Positions 8,347 through 18,654 of a stretch of DNA of 32,640 bases are shown here, one piece after another; position 1 is the stretch's first letter; every line of letters begins with the position of its first letter. The stretch spans positions 1 through 32,640 of the forward strand of contig MPUH01000831.1 of the NCBI GenBank assembly GCA_001970955.1. The letters run 5' to 3'. This stretch comes from Stentor coeruleus. Taxonomy: Eukaryota; Ciliophora; Heterotrichea; Heterotrichida; Stentoridae. A program made the translations under genes and the position numbers. Below the pieces are notes generated by a model. The model made no database searches. It had not been told where the DNA came from and worked only from the letters and a program-made list of their open reading frames with translations.

Positions 8347-9501
8347 ATGTCAATTCATTGGGACTGTTACCCCAAACGTCTTCGTTCAATAGCAATCCGT
8401 AACCTTTCAAGTTACCCATCAGACCTTACTCTTATAATAAAAAACTTATCAAATGAAGTTGTACTTCAAAAATCTCATATTTTTACATCAAATCCTACAT
8501 GGAGACTATTAGATATCCCTGGGTCAAATTTTCCTTTACTTATTGAAGTTTATAATGATGAAAATGAATTGCTTTATTCGTTAAAAGTGTCATCTGAAGA
8601 TATGTATTTTATATGTGAACAATTAGAAGACCTTGAACCTTTTACATTTACAGCAATTTTGATGGAATTTGATCATGAGGCGTATTATACTACGGTTGAA
8701 TATGCTGAAGAGCTGACTAAATTAGCAAGTAAATGTGATAAACTTCTTAAATATCAGGTGACGAGTATGGTTAAAGCAAGGGAACTTTATTATGATGAAG
8801 CACATGAGAAGTATATGGGTTTATATTATAAAAGAAAACAGCTAAGTGATATTTCAGCACAGATTTTAGCTATAAAAAATGAACTTATGGGACTGTTTCC
8901 TAGTAAAAAGTATCACTACCTTAACTATAAAAAATGCAACGAACTACAAAAAGAAAGCGAAAGGTATATGGAGATAATCGAAAACCAAAAAAAAATGATT
9001 GAAAAATACAAAAAGCTCATCGCCGACAAAATTGGGCAGAAAAAAGTTTATGATGAACTCCTCAAGGCTCATCGCAAGAAAAAAAGCGAAAGAATGGAAA
9101 AAGGTAAAAAAGACCGTGAAAAAGTTATATTTAAAGAACGTCTCCTCAAAGCTCGAAGGATAAAAATGATGAGAGAGCTCTGGGAAGCTTTAAAATCCAA
9201 TGAAATATTCAAATTCCGCGACTCCAACAAACGTAATTCTATGACTCAAGAAGGTGAAGAAGAGATAAACTTTTCTAATGGCTACTTAGCCCATGCAATG
9301 GATATTTTAAATGACATATTCCAAACTCCATCAATATATTCAGTAAAATTCCAAGGTTCACGTAGTTCAATTTTCTATCAAGGTCGTGAGCTACCATTAT
9401 TCATAAAACCTGACACACCGAATATCGGTGCAGAAATTGTTAGAAGTGATTGTGAAAAGTATAAATCCAAGACTGAAAACGATAAATACTTAGCTAATTA
9501 A
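8347..9501 (+). CDS. UVRAG/Vps38-like subunit of class III PI3-kinase complex II
   Basis: A 384-residue protein. Residues ~1-95 form a C2-like beta-rich region (LRSIAIRNLSSYPSDLTLII ... PLLIEVYNDENELLYSL). Residues ~115-285 are a long coiled coil rich in Lys/Glu. Residues ~308-365 carry the signature of the UVRAG/Vps38 C-terminal (BARA2-type) domain: a GYLAHAMDIL helix, then SVKFQGSRSSIFYQGRELPL, comparable to the animal GSRS-x-I...EFPLY motif. In animals and fungi this subunit joins Vps34, Vps15 and Beclin/Vps30 to make PI3P on endosomes, and it acts in endosome maturation and autophagosome fusion. The protein is shorter than animal UVRAG (~700) because the long disordered tail is absent. 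No intron needed. The GSRS block is the main evidence. Confidence 0.75.
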   Translation: MSIHWDCYPKRLRSIAIRNLSSYPSDLTLIIKNLSNEVVLQKSHIFTSNPTWRLLDIPGSNFPLLIEVYNDENELLYSLKVSSEDMYFICEQLEDLEPFTFTAILMEFDHEAYYTTVEYAEELTKLASKCDKLLKYQVTSMVKARELYYDEAHEKYMGLYYKRKQLSDISAQILAIKNELMGLFPSKKYHYLNYKKCNELQKESERYMEIIENQKKMIEKYKKLIADKIGQKKVYDELLKAHRKKKSERMEKGKKDREKVIFKERLLKARRIKMMRELWEALKSNEIFKFRDSNKRNSMTQEGEEEINFSNGYLAHAMDILNDIFQTPSIYSVKFQGSRSSIFYQGRELPLFIKPDTPNIGAEIVRSDCEKYKSKTENDKYLAN

Positions 9502-9628
9502 CTCAAAAGTTATAAAGTTTTATATAATATTCCATCAAAGCCTATAAACCATAATTCCTAATATACTTAATCATCAAATCTTTAAAAATATCATTATCCT
9601 AAACCATAAAAAAAATATAATTTTATAA

Positions 9629-11209
9629 CTACACAGAACGAATACGATATGCAAACTTTTCCAGATCTTCGCTTATATAGTCAATCTCTTGTTTCGGTGG
9701 TGGTTCAATTTCTTTAACCCTATCACTACTCTTTTTATTAGTAGATCTATTTCTTGATTCATTAGACCAACTAGCATCACTTGAAGCTTTTTTATTTTGA
9801 TATGTTATAGGGTGTTTAATCATATGCCTTAATTGCCTATACGCAGTTTGCAAATCAAAAGCTTTACCATATTCTTTATTATCAGACAAAAGCATTTTCG
9901 CCATAATACGGAATTCATCAAGTTTGCTTCTTGGCTGTTTTACTTTAGTCGGATCTCCAGCACCTTCAGTTTCCGTGACGAAAAACATGTTTTTTTCTTT
10001 ATTAGGTCTTGAAGATCCCATATCATTACTAGGAGTATAAATATCCTTATAAGAATTAGACTCAATAGCTGGAGGGAAAATATCTTCATCTTGTTCTTTA
10101 GAATCAATTTCACTCATACCTAAAGCGCCCATGTCTTTACTAAGTTCAACACCAAAAAGTTGATTTTTTATAGCAGCAGTATAATCTTGAGTTATATATG
10201 CTATTGGTCTTGCATAAGGTGCTTTAGTTTTTTTCTTACCAAAAACCTCTTCATATATTAAAGTACAGCCAAGTTCATTTGATAACATATTTTCAAGTTC
10301 ATTAACTTCTTTAGTTAAAGTAAATGGATTTTTTGTAACAACTAAAATTTGTAAACTTCTAAGTTTAACTGCATACATTAAGTTTTCATGACTATCAACC
10401 CAGTTATATGAAAAATCCAACTCTTTTAAATGAGAAAATGATAACTCATTTAAACATTCACTATGAATACCACGGAGTTTATTACGAGACATATCAAGTT
10501 TTTGTAAGTGTTTTATGGTAGATAAGGATTTGAAAATTAAACTGGCTGAAAAAAGAACTGAGTCTGTGGAAAAGGAGTTGTCGGATATGTTGAGTTCTTT
10601 TAGGGATTTAAAACCTGAAAGATCTTCAGGTAGTGTGCAAAGGTCGTTTGATGATAGGTCTAATGATTCAAGTTTGCTTAGAACTGTTAGATTTGTGATA
10701 CTTGCTGCGTGGATTTTGTTAAAACTCAAGTTTAATACTTCTAAGCATCTGAAAGCTGGAAACTCTAATTCTGCAATCTCTGTGATTTTATTACACATAA
10801 GGTTTAACTGTTGCAAACTCTCCAGCCCAGCAAGTTTCTCCATCTTAACCAAATTATCTGAGAAATCTAGTTGTATAAGATTTGTAAAATACTTCAAATG
10901 CTCTTGAACAACATCACAAATCCCTAACCCATTCAGTTTAGCTACAACAGTCTGAATAGGACTTTCCACATTACACAACTGAACCAAAAGAAATCCATCC
11001 AAAGTTTTATTATAAGGTTTGGTTTTAAAAGACTGTGGGGTTTCTTTATAAAAATTATTGAAAGGGTTTTTCCTAAGATTTCGTATCCTCTTAGCTTTCA
11101 TAGGCTGTACTTCCGCATTTAAATCATGTATTTTTATAGGAAAACTACCCAATTTCTCATTGCTCCTTGTTGATTTGCTTTGTGAGAAAACCGTAGATGA
11201 AATAGCCAT
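9629..11209 (-). CDS. leucine-rich repeat protein, XRRA1-like
   Basis: A 526-residue protein. Residues ~1-65 are basic and disordered. Residues ~68-320 hold about eight leucine-rich repeats (LIQLDFSDN, LQQLNLMCNKITEI, LEVLNLSFNKI, LESLDLSSNDLCTLP, LKELNISDNSF, LQKLDMSRNKL, LKELDFSYNWV, LQILVVTKNPF) with a capping region. Residues ~340-526 are polar and disordered with a short helical stretch. The segment before the repeats (LDGFLLVQLCNVESP...) and the repeat layout recall XRRA1, an LRR protein of poorly known function found mostly in ciliated eukaryotes. The XRRA1 name is from memory of that pattern; the LRR call is secure. It converges with the UVRAG-like gene, with 127 bp between them. Confidence 0.8.
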   Translation of the reverse strand: MAISSTVFSQSKSTRSNEKLGSFPIKIHDLNAEVQPMKAKRIRNLRKNPFNNFYKETPQSFKTKPYNKTLDGFLLVQLCNVESPIQTVVAKLNGLGICDVVQEHLKYFTNLIQLDFSDNLVKMEKLAGLESLQQLNLMCNKITEIAELEFPAFRCLEVLNLSFNKIHAASITNLTVLSKLESLDLSSNDLCTLPEDLSGFKSLKELNISDNSFSTDSVLFSASLIFKSLSTIKHLQKLDMSRNKLRGIHSECLNELSFSHLKELDFSYNWVDSHENLMYAVKLRSLQILVVTKNPFTLTKEVNELENMLSNELGCTLIYEEVFGKKKTKAPYARPIAYITQDYTAAIKNQLFGVELSKDMGALGMSEIDSKEQDEDIFPPAIESNSYKDIYTPSNDMGSSRPNKEKNMFFVTETEGAGDPTKVKQPRSKLDEFRIMAKMLLSDNKEYGKAFDLQTAYRQLRHMIKHPITYQNKKASSDASWSNESRNRSTNKKSSDRVKEIEPPPKQEIDYISEDLEKFAYRIRSV

Positions 11210-11230
11210 TTATAATCATATCTGTCAATA

Positions 11231-12079
11231 TTATAATTTATTATCATTACTTGGTAGTAATCTACAGACAATTGATGTATTAAAATCTGCTTTAGGGGCT
11301 ATGATTTTTTTTGCAAATAAAGGGATAAATGAGTCTTGATATAATGAAGTTTTAGCACCTTGTAAATGTGATACCCAACTCATTATTTCCCCATTACCTT
11401 TTAATGCTTGAATACCTCGTATTCTATGAGAAATCCCTGCATATTTTGGACTTTCATGCAAATATTTCGCATCTGAAAAACTTTCTGTTCTTTGGTTACT
11501 TGGAGTTTTTTGAGTGTTTTTTCTTTCTACGCTTTTTGATGTCAACCCATTTCTTTGGATGTTTTCGTTTTTAGACCAGGAAAAATGCTCACGATGAGAA
11601 CTGTTGGGAATAGCTGTTTGTGTTTTGGCTACTGAGTAGATTGCCCTGAGAAATGTGAGCATAAGGTATTGGTAGTTGGGGTCATCTTTTAGAGTTAACC
11701 AGTTTTCTAAGTGGTTTAATGGGATTTTTTTTAGGACTTCTGTGCATTTAAGTTCGTTAAGTTGACGATATTTTAAGATGTCTGCTTGTTGGTTGTTTTG
11801 GGAATCTGGACAGTATTCAGCTTCATAGTTGGATTTCATGTACTTTTTCCTTAGGAGGTCGGCGCTGTTTTGTAGAAGGGATTCAGTTGGGATTTGCTTC
11901 GGACGGAATTTTTTTTTCCCTTCATGTTTTACAACGGCGCTCACAACTTTCAACCCTTTGATCTCATTTTTAGTCGCTGTACTCAACCAGATGGGAATAT
12001 AAGGGAAATACTCTTCGGAAACGAGCTCTTGAGCTAGTTTTACTAGGTCTGAGCTTAGATTTTGAGTTATTTCATCCAT
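11231..12079 (-). CDS. hypothetical protein
   Basis: A 282-residue protein that I do not recognise. Residues ~1-50 are helical and moderately acidic (LVKLAQELVSEEYFPYIPIWL). Residues ~100-150 are another helical stretch (LKKIPLNHLENWL ... YLMLTFLRAIYSVAKTQ). Residues ~155-215 are low-complexity, rich in Ser/Asn/Lys. Residues ~215-282 are of mixed composition. There is no signal peptide, membrane span or known catalytic motif. The stop lies 21 bp upstream of the start of the LRR gene on the same strand, an unusually tight spacing here. Ciliate-restricted genes are common, so lack of recognition is not surprising. Confidence 0.7.
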   Translation of the reverse strand: MDEITQNLSSDLVKLAQELVSEEYFPYIPIWLSTATKNEIKGLKVVSAVVKHEGKKKFRPKQIPTESLLQNSADLLRKKYMKSNYEAEYCPDSQNNQQADILKYRQLNELKCTEVLKKIPLNHLENWLTLKDDPNYQYLMLTFLRAIYSVAKTQTAIPNSSHREHFSWSKNENIQRNGLTSKSVERKNTQKTPSNQRTESFSDAKYLHESPKYAGISHRIRGIQALKGNGEIMSWVSHLQGAKTSLYQDSFIPLFAKKIIAPKADFNTSIVCRLLPSNDNKL

Positions 12080-12180
12080 TTTTACTTTATTTCTTATATA
12101 AAATTATGATATTCCACCATAGTCTTAGTATAAAATAAAATTTTTTTTGTATAAAAAGCATTATAAGCTAAGGGTAATTA

Positions 12181-12964
12181 CTAAGTATTCTCTTCACTAT
12201 GGTGGTCATACAAGACCAAATCCTCTCCATCAAAATTCAAAGAATCAACAATTTTCTTATAATCCTTAGTCCCTTGCATAACATAATCCGCATCTTTTTT
12301 ATTCAAAATCAAAACAAACCCTTCCTTTTTTTCCTTATTAGTCGCTATAATTTTTATATCCTTTTTATTCCTCATAATCTTAATAGAAAAATTCTTATCC
12401 CCAATCATAACCTCACTTTTAAACACCGTTTTTTTCTTATCATCAGGTAAAGGGGATAATTTTACCCTACCACGTAAAGGATTATAATCATCATTATATG
12501 AATTGTCACTAATACGACCATCATATGCAGAATGTTTCTTTTTAGCTTTAAATATATTATCGAATTTCCCATAACTATACATGCTTTTTTTACTTTGTAA
12601 ACGTTTTAAAAGGCTTAGATTATCAATAGAGATTTGACGTTGCTTTCTTGCCCGTTGTGAGAAATTTAATGAATGATTCATTTTGATAGGAGTTTTTTTA
12701 GATGCTTTTGAGCACATTATTATATGGATTTTTTCTAATAAAATCCTGTTTTCTCTTTCAATTTCGGTGTATCTGTCTGGAATAATTATTACCTTCTTTA
12801 ATTTGCTCACGTTTTTTGTTAATTTTTAGGTGGCTGCATTCGCGAGGAAGGGAGAAGTTCATTGTGGGTTTTATGAGGTTTAGTTCGAGGTAGAGTCTTT
12901 GATTTTCTTTTTTGGTTTCGAGATCTTGTAGGATTTTACTTGGAAATTGAAAGCATTTTTTCAT
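12181..12964 (-). CDS. CFAP97-domain (Hemingway-like) protein, one 16-nt intron
   Basis: Two exons join across a 16-nt intron: exon 1 is 12964-12793 and exon 2 is 12776-12181, giving 255 residues. The junction reads ...REQIKE|D|RYTEIERENRILLEKI, which restores the CFAP97 domain. That domain is a KPTMNFSLP-x-x-CSHLKI segment (residues ~34-50) followed by the R(F/Y)-x-EIERENRILLEK helix. Exon 2 adds a basic linker and a C-terminal beta-like segment (VMIGDKNFSIKIMRNKKDIKIIATNK). CFAP97/Hemingway proteins act in cilia and sperm tails of animals and are widespread in ciliated organisms. Without splicing, the gene would look like two unrelated overlapping short proteins. The stop is TAG followed by TAA. 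The domain match is good; the protein's exact place in the cilium is unknown. Confidence 0.85.
12777..12792 (-). other. 16-nt spliceosomal intron in CFAP97-domain gene
   Basis: The sense sequence is GTAATAATTATTCCAG. Removing it joins KE to DRYTEIE and restores the conserved CFAP97 domain across the junction. Confidence 0.85.
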
Positions 12965-14163
<1,199 letters not shown>

Positions 14164-14409
14164 CTAGTTTAGGTTTAATATTTCTTTTATGTGTTGTCAT
14201 GTGTTATGGATTATTATTAAAAGATTAGGTTTGATGTTTAAGTATGAAAAAGAGGATTTTTATTTTTTTTGAGATATTGAGTTATGATAGTTAAAAGATT
14301 TTTTTATATATGAGTTATATGATTAAATTTGATTGTATATACTATATATTATAATATTAAAAATCTTATTTAATTATTACTCAAATATACACATAATCTT
14401 AACTTAATC
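14164..14409. other. spacer between Rab2 and the broken Rab2-like copy
   Basis: AT-rich, C-poor up to about 14340, then G-poor. It contains no gene. The out-of-frame tail of the broken Rab copy would run to a stop at 14370. Confidence 0.5.
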
Positions 14410-15020
14410 TTATCTTTTGCAACAAAAACTTTTACTATTCGTATTACTTCCCTCTTTTCCAATCTAATCCCAGAATTTGTAGACTGTGGGTTAATCTCCC
14501 CAGTGTCAATTTTATTCAGCACTTCTTTAACTGGATTAATAAAAGTATCATAAGCATTCAAAGCAGTCTTAGCTGATGCTTCAATATACATAATCCTGTT
14601 TTGTATAGCAAAGTTTTCAATCTCATATTGACTAATCTCTCTATAAAATTCTAAATCAACTTTATTAGCAACTAATATAATGACCATATTATGATTTCCA
14701 TTCATTTTATTTTCTTCAACCCATTTGCTTAAGCTAATAAAAGTATCTTTTCTTATTACATCAAAAGTTAATAAAGTAGCAGCTGCACCTCTATAGTAAC
14801 TACAGATTACACTTCGAAAACTTTCTTGTCCTGCAGTGTCACAGATTTGTAAGTGGATGATTTTGTTGTTAAGTGATAATCGCTTGGCTCCAAACTCAAC
14901 ACCTATGGTTAAGTTATGATCGTTATGAAAACGATTATCGATAAATTAAAGGAGAAGACAATATTTATCGACACTGGCATCGCCTATGATGATATGTTTG
15001 AATAAGAAGTTGTAGGGCAT
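14410..15020 (-). pseudogene. Rab2-like pseudogene, intronless, several lesions
   Basis: A minus-strand reading from the ATG at 15020 gives a Rab2-like protein collinear with the neighbouring Rab2 (about half the residues identical by eye). It has these defects: an in-frame TAA at 14948-14946 where Rab2 has the conserved Gln of LLLQF; P-loop GDASVDKY instead of GDSAVGKS, losing the essential Gly and Ser; CDTAG instead of WDTAG; and FRSVICSYY for FRSITRSYY. Near the end, an apparent one-base loss in an A-run puts the frame out, since the alternative frame reads SFCCKR then stop at 14410, a double-Cys prenylation-type ending. NKVD, SAKT and YYRGA are still intact. The copy has no intron at the WDT/AGQ position. 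It is either a recently inactivated divergent paralogue or an old retrocopy. Confidence 0.85.
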
Positions 15021-15633
15021 TTATCATGATAAAGTAATTATGATAATAATAGATGAAAATTAGATTAGGGTTTATGCTTAATGTGTATATTAGATTTAAA
15101 AATTTTTAGTTGGTTGTTTATAAGTATATGGCTTTAGGGTGTTAAGAAGCTTTGATAATAATATTAACTATGCTGAAGTTTTAATAAAAACAGAAATCTT
15201 AAACTATAAATAGTTATGAAATATAGGCAATCGAAAAGTAGTCTGTTTTAATTTGCTTAGTTTTGAATTTAGATTTTTATGTAAAATTTAAGGTAGGAGG
15301 TAATAAATCTGATTATTCTGATTTAGGATAATATAATTATAATAAGTTAAATTATGAATATTATCAAAAATGCAAAGCAGATTTGCAAGGAAGCATAAAA
15401 GCTTAATCAAAGATAGTTATAGAGGAGAATAAATTTGATAAGAGAAACATTGAGAAAACTAGTCCGGACATAAAAAATACTGTGTTCAATTCTAAAAGTA
15501 ATATTATAGAGAATTGACAACATAAAGAAGATTGTTACAATTCTCTTATTGCTATTAATAACACTTTATCATGAATTAGTGTAGATGATAATAAGATTAT
15601 TCAATCTTAAAATATAAACTTGAATACATATAT
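15021..15633. other. spacer with possible decayed coding frame
   Basis: There is no intact gene. One + frame, from about 15242 to 15600, has only about five stops in roughly 120 codons and a coding-like composition (for example IEKTSPDIKNTVFNSKSN near 15446-15500). It may be a decayed gene, or chance in AT-rich DNA. The last ~60 bases before 15634 are G-poor. Confidence 0.3.
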
Positions 15634-16788
15634 ATGGCGAAATCGAAAAAAATTTACACTATAGCTCAAGCACTAGATTATGTTGAAAACAAGTTTAGTA
15701 GAGCTGCTAGAATGCCCCTGCTCATCGGCTATAGAAGTTCTGATACTTCTAAATCATTTAAGTCTTTAATATCGTTATGCAATTCAATGAGTATTGTTTT
15801 CTTACAATACGACATGCACAAAGAAGCTTTTCTCATGCTCCAAAAAGCTGTTCATGTAGACTCTGAACTAGGTAAATTCGGAAACTCTGAAGACATACTA
15901 TGGCAAGGTCGTTTAGTCACATACAACAGCCTTGCATTATTATTTCATAAGTAACATCCACATAGATTAGGTAGATACAAAGACTCACTCAAACTTTTGT
16001 TACAAGCTGAAAACTTTCTTATAAATTTAACAGAATCTCGAATAATCCCACATGTTGATATTGAGATTTCCGTTAACATGCTTATTTTTATCACCCTATG
16101 GAAAGTTAAAAGGTATAAAGAAGCACATGTTTACTTAGAAAGGTCAGCCAAAATAATAAATTATATCGTCACTGGTATAAAAGTTTCACACATATCCAAA
16201 GTAAGTTCAAAAAATCTATACGGAATAATTGTAATGGCCTTAGCAGCAATGAAATGTGTATTAGAAAACAATCCAAAAAGCGCTATTAAAATGTGTAAAA
16301 ATGCAGTCAAACAACTAGATGGAAACAATGTCTTATCGCGACCTTTAATTTTTGACCTTATTCAGCATATAAAAGACCATGGAGAAACCTTGTATAATTT
16401 TCCTAAAGTCTCTCAAGTTGATTACAGACCAGGACTTTTTCAGATTTTTGACAGTACATCAAGTACTGATGAGTTCTCAAATTTCCGTATACAAAATACT
16501 GGAGATTGGCTTGTTACTGATAAATACGAAAAAGTACTTTTTATAACAACTTTTGTCCCACTTATAAGCCCGAGAACTCCTTGGATTGATACATTGGAAC
16601 TTGAAAGAGCTCAGTTAAGGAAATATCTGAGTGTTTCTGAAGAAAACGAAGAGATTATTGGGAAAAAAGCTAAAACTGTTATGAAGAGAACTGCCTATAG
16701 GGCTGAAGGTACACCGAAAAGATGGGTTTCGAAGTCTTCTGAGTATAATTATACCCCGAATCGGAAAATTTCTTATATTATACCTTAA
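15634..16788 (+). CDS. TPR-like helical repeat protein, one 15-nt intron
   Basis: Exon 1 is 15634-15950 and exon 2 is 15966-16788, giving 379 residues. Splicing joins ...YNSLALLFHK to LGRYKDSLKLLLQAEN, creating a recognisable TPR-type helix pair (N-S-LA-LLF-x-x-LGRY-x-x-SL-x-LL-x-A). Neighbouring stretches, SMSIVFLQYDMHKEAFLMLQ (around residues 50-70) and VNMLIFITLWKVKRYKEAHV (around 147-166), have the same helix-turn-helix pattern, so residues ~45-230 are probably TPR-like repeats. The C-terminal ~120 residues are of mixed composition and end in a basic Tyr-rich tail (MKRTAYRAEGTPKRWVSK). TPRs are protein-binding scaffolds; the partner is not evident. There is no enzyme motif and no membrane span. 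Confidence 0.85.
15951..15965 (+). other. 15-nt spliceosomal intron in TPR-like gene
   Basis: The sequence is GTAACATCCACATAG. Its removal fuses two open frames into one TPR-like repeat and removes an in-frame TAA. Confidence 0.93.
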
Positions 16789-17441
16789 GATTATTAAAGG
16801 ATAAGTTTTTGTAGATGAGTTTTTATTAGATTAGGTATTATATTTTGTATTTTTTTTTGATATAAGGGTTTTGGATGTTTTTTTTTTGGTATGTGGGTTT
16901 TAGTAGATGAGGGAAATTATGATTTTTTTTTTAGGGATTATATGTGAAGGTCATTGGAAATTCACCATTTATTTTTGTTATTGTTTGTGGATGAAAATTG
17001 TGATTTTATAAACTCACCAACTATAGTATAAACTTTTCCTACAACTACAATATTTTGTGTAGAATAAAATGTTCCTTAAACTTCACAATCAAGTACCCTT
17101 TAACTTTTATATTATAACAAGTTAGATGGAATATAAAAAAATACTAAAAGGACCTTTAATTGCATCATTCCTACAACTTCCTCATAATCCAAACCTCAAT
17201 ACAAACTTACAACATAAATCTTGCACTTCATCAAAAAAAAAAAATCATTCTAACACAAAATCACCTTCAAACCATTACATCCACCTTCCATTCTCTAAAA
17301 AAAAATCAAACCATCCAACGACAAAAAGCAATCCTTTCCTTTAAAATCTAAAAAACTAATCTTTTCCCACAAATCCTCAACTTCACAAGCTCCTTCAAAC
17401 CATTTTACAAGGTTTTTTTCCCATCTAAAGTACCTTATTAT
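16789..17441. other. spacer between tandem + genes
   Basis: The left part (to ~16990) is G/T-rich and C-poor. The right part (~17000-17441) is C/A/T-rich and almost G-free. This is the typical end-of-gene then start-of-gene change, here between two genes on the same strand. Short open frames near 17126-17351 have repetitive His/Ser/Lys/Asn composition and look like chance in G-free DNA. Confidence 0.55.
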
Positions 17442-17882
17442 ATGCTAAGGACAACAATAAATATGGATTATAGAGAAACACGTCCCTTTATATGTGAGAT
17501 TTGTCAAAGATGCTTCAAGATAAAAAAGTTCCTGAAAAGGCATTATAATGTTCATTCAGAAGAACGCAAGCATAAATGTGAATTTTGTGAAAGTAATTAC
17601 AAGTATCGAAAAGGTCTTAATCGACACTATAAAAAATATCATTACAATTACTATGAAGCTGTTATTCTATCAAGCATTACTAAATATAAGAAAAAAGAGA
17701 CTAGTGAAGACATTATTAAACAAGAAAGTCAGGATTCAATAGAATTAGCAGAAGTTAAAATAGAATACTTATCAGAACAAGAATTTGAAGAATTTAATGA
17801 AGGAAATATGGATGACGATTACGCATCCATGCTTTTAGGGAATGATTCAAAGATATTTCAAACTTCTCCGTACCCTCAGTAA
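17442..17882 (+). CDS. two-finger C2H2 zinc-finger protein
   Basis: A 146-residue protein. There are two adjacent C2H2 fingers: CEICQRCFKIKKFLKRHYNVH (C-x2-C-x12-H-x3-H) and CEFCESNYKYRKGLNRHYKKYH (C-x2-C-x12-H-x4-H). They are joined by a SEERKHK linker like the TGEKP linker of DNA-binding fingers. The remaining ~75 residues are acidic (QESQDSIELAEVKIEYLSEQEFEEFNE), which could be an activation-type tail. The likely role is nucleic-acid binding, probably as a transcription regulator; the target is unknown. The start may instead be Met8 at 17463 (MDYRETRPFIC). The stop is TAA followed by another TAA. Confidence 0.88.
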   Translation: MLRTTINMDYRETRPFICEICQRCFKIKKFLKRHYNVHSEERKHKCEFCESNYKYRKGLNRHYKKYHYNYYEAVILSSITKYKKKETSEDIIKQESQDSIELAEVKIEYLSEQEFEEFNEGNMDDDYASMLLGNDSKIFQTSPYPQ

Positions 17883-18654
17883 TAACCTAACCTTAATTAA
17901 AGCTTACATCCTGGTTTAGCCTAGTTTTTTTTTGGAACAAAAAATCACCATAAGCCTAACACAAACTTTTATCCTGATACTGTTAACTTAGTGCCTATAA
18001 TCATAAAAAGCTTTTAGGAATTTGACCTTATCTAGTCTATAAATCCTTAAAAAAACACTTTGAGAATTTATAAACCCAGTCGAACTAATCATTTGACCTT
18101 CGCCACAGAAATTTCTAAACCAAGAACAAACTGATGAACTAATATTTATTTAGTCAAACAAAACGATATAAAAAGATATCAAAAAATCAAGAACTGCATG
18201 TGAGTTATGAACTAAGTTCTGGGTTATTATAAGTAATATTTAGTAATCTTATAAATTTAATTTTTTTTTCTTTGACTTTACTGTAAATACTTAAAGTTAT
18301 GGTATGATATTATATGTGAATTATAATAGAAGGAAATTATCTAGGAATTCATTAATATTTGCATTCTAATACATATATATGTATATAAATCCATTGAGAT
18401 ATAAAGCTATACAATTGTGGTATATACACCTAATTAAAAACTACCATACCAACACAAACTAATTTTAATACAGCATTCTATAACAACATTTAAAATCTCT
18501 AAAAAAAAAACAAATTTTTCAACAATATCCAATATTATCTCATTTTATTCCATAAAATCCATCACATCAATCTTTATTATACAAAAAATAACCCTTTACC
18601 TAAAAAAATAAACTCAAAAATAAAAATAATACTTCATACAATTCATATACTAAA
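17883..18654. other. spacer between convergent genes
   Basis: About 770 bases with no supportable gene on either strand. The first part is less AT-rich than other spacers. From ~18400 it becomes G-poor and AT-rich. Near 18372-18388 there is a short ATATAT run. I see no tRNA or other RNA gene. Confidence 0.4.

Noticed and set aside
10515..10907. A 130-codon + frame opposite the LRR gene
   Set aside because: The minus frame encodes clear leucine-rich repeats; the + frame shows no domain and is a by-product of the LRR codon pattern.
17126..17351. Two overlapping short open frames before the zinc-finger gene
   Set aside because: They lie in G-free 5' flank, have repetitive Lys/Ser/Asn/His composition and no domain. 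Absence of G removes TAG and TGA stops, so open frames arise by chance.
17883..18200. A minus-strand frame that reads sensibly if TAA/TAG are taken as Gln and TGA as Trp
   Set aside because: It has about ten stops in 100 codons, close to the chance rate for this composition, and all real genes in the window use the standard code. Reading stops as Gln makes almost any frame look plausible.
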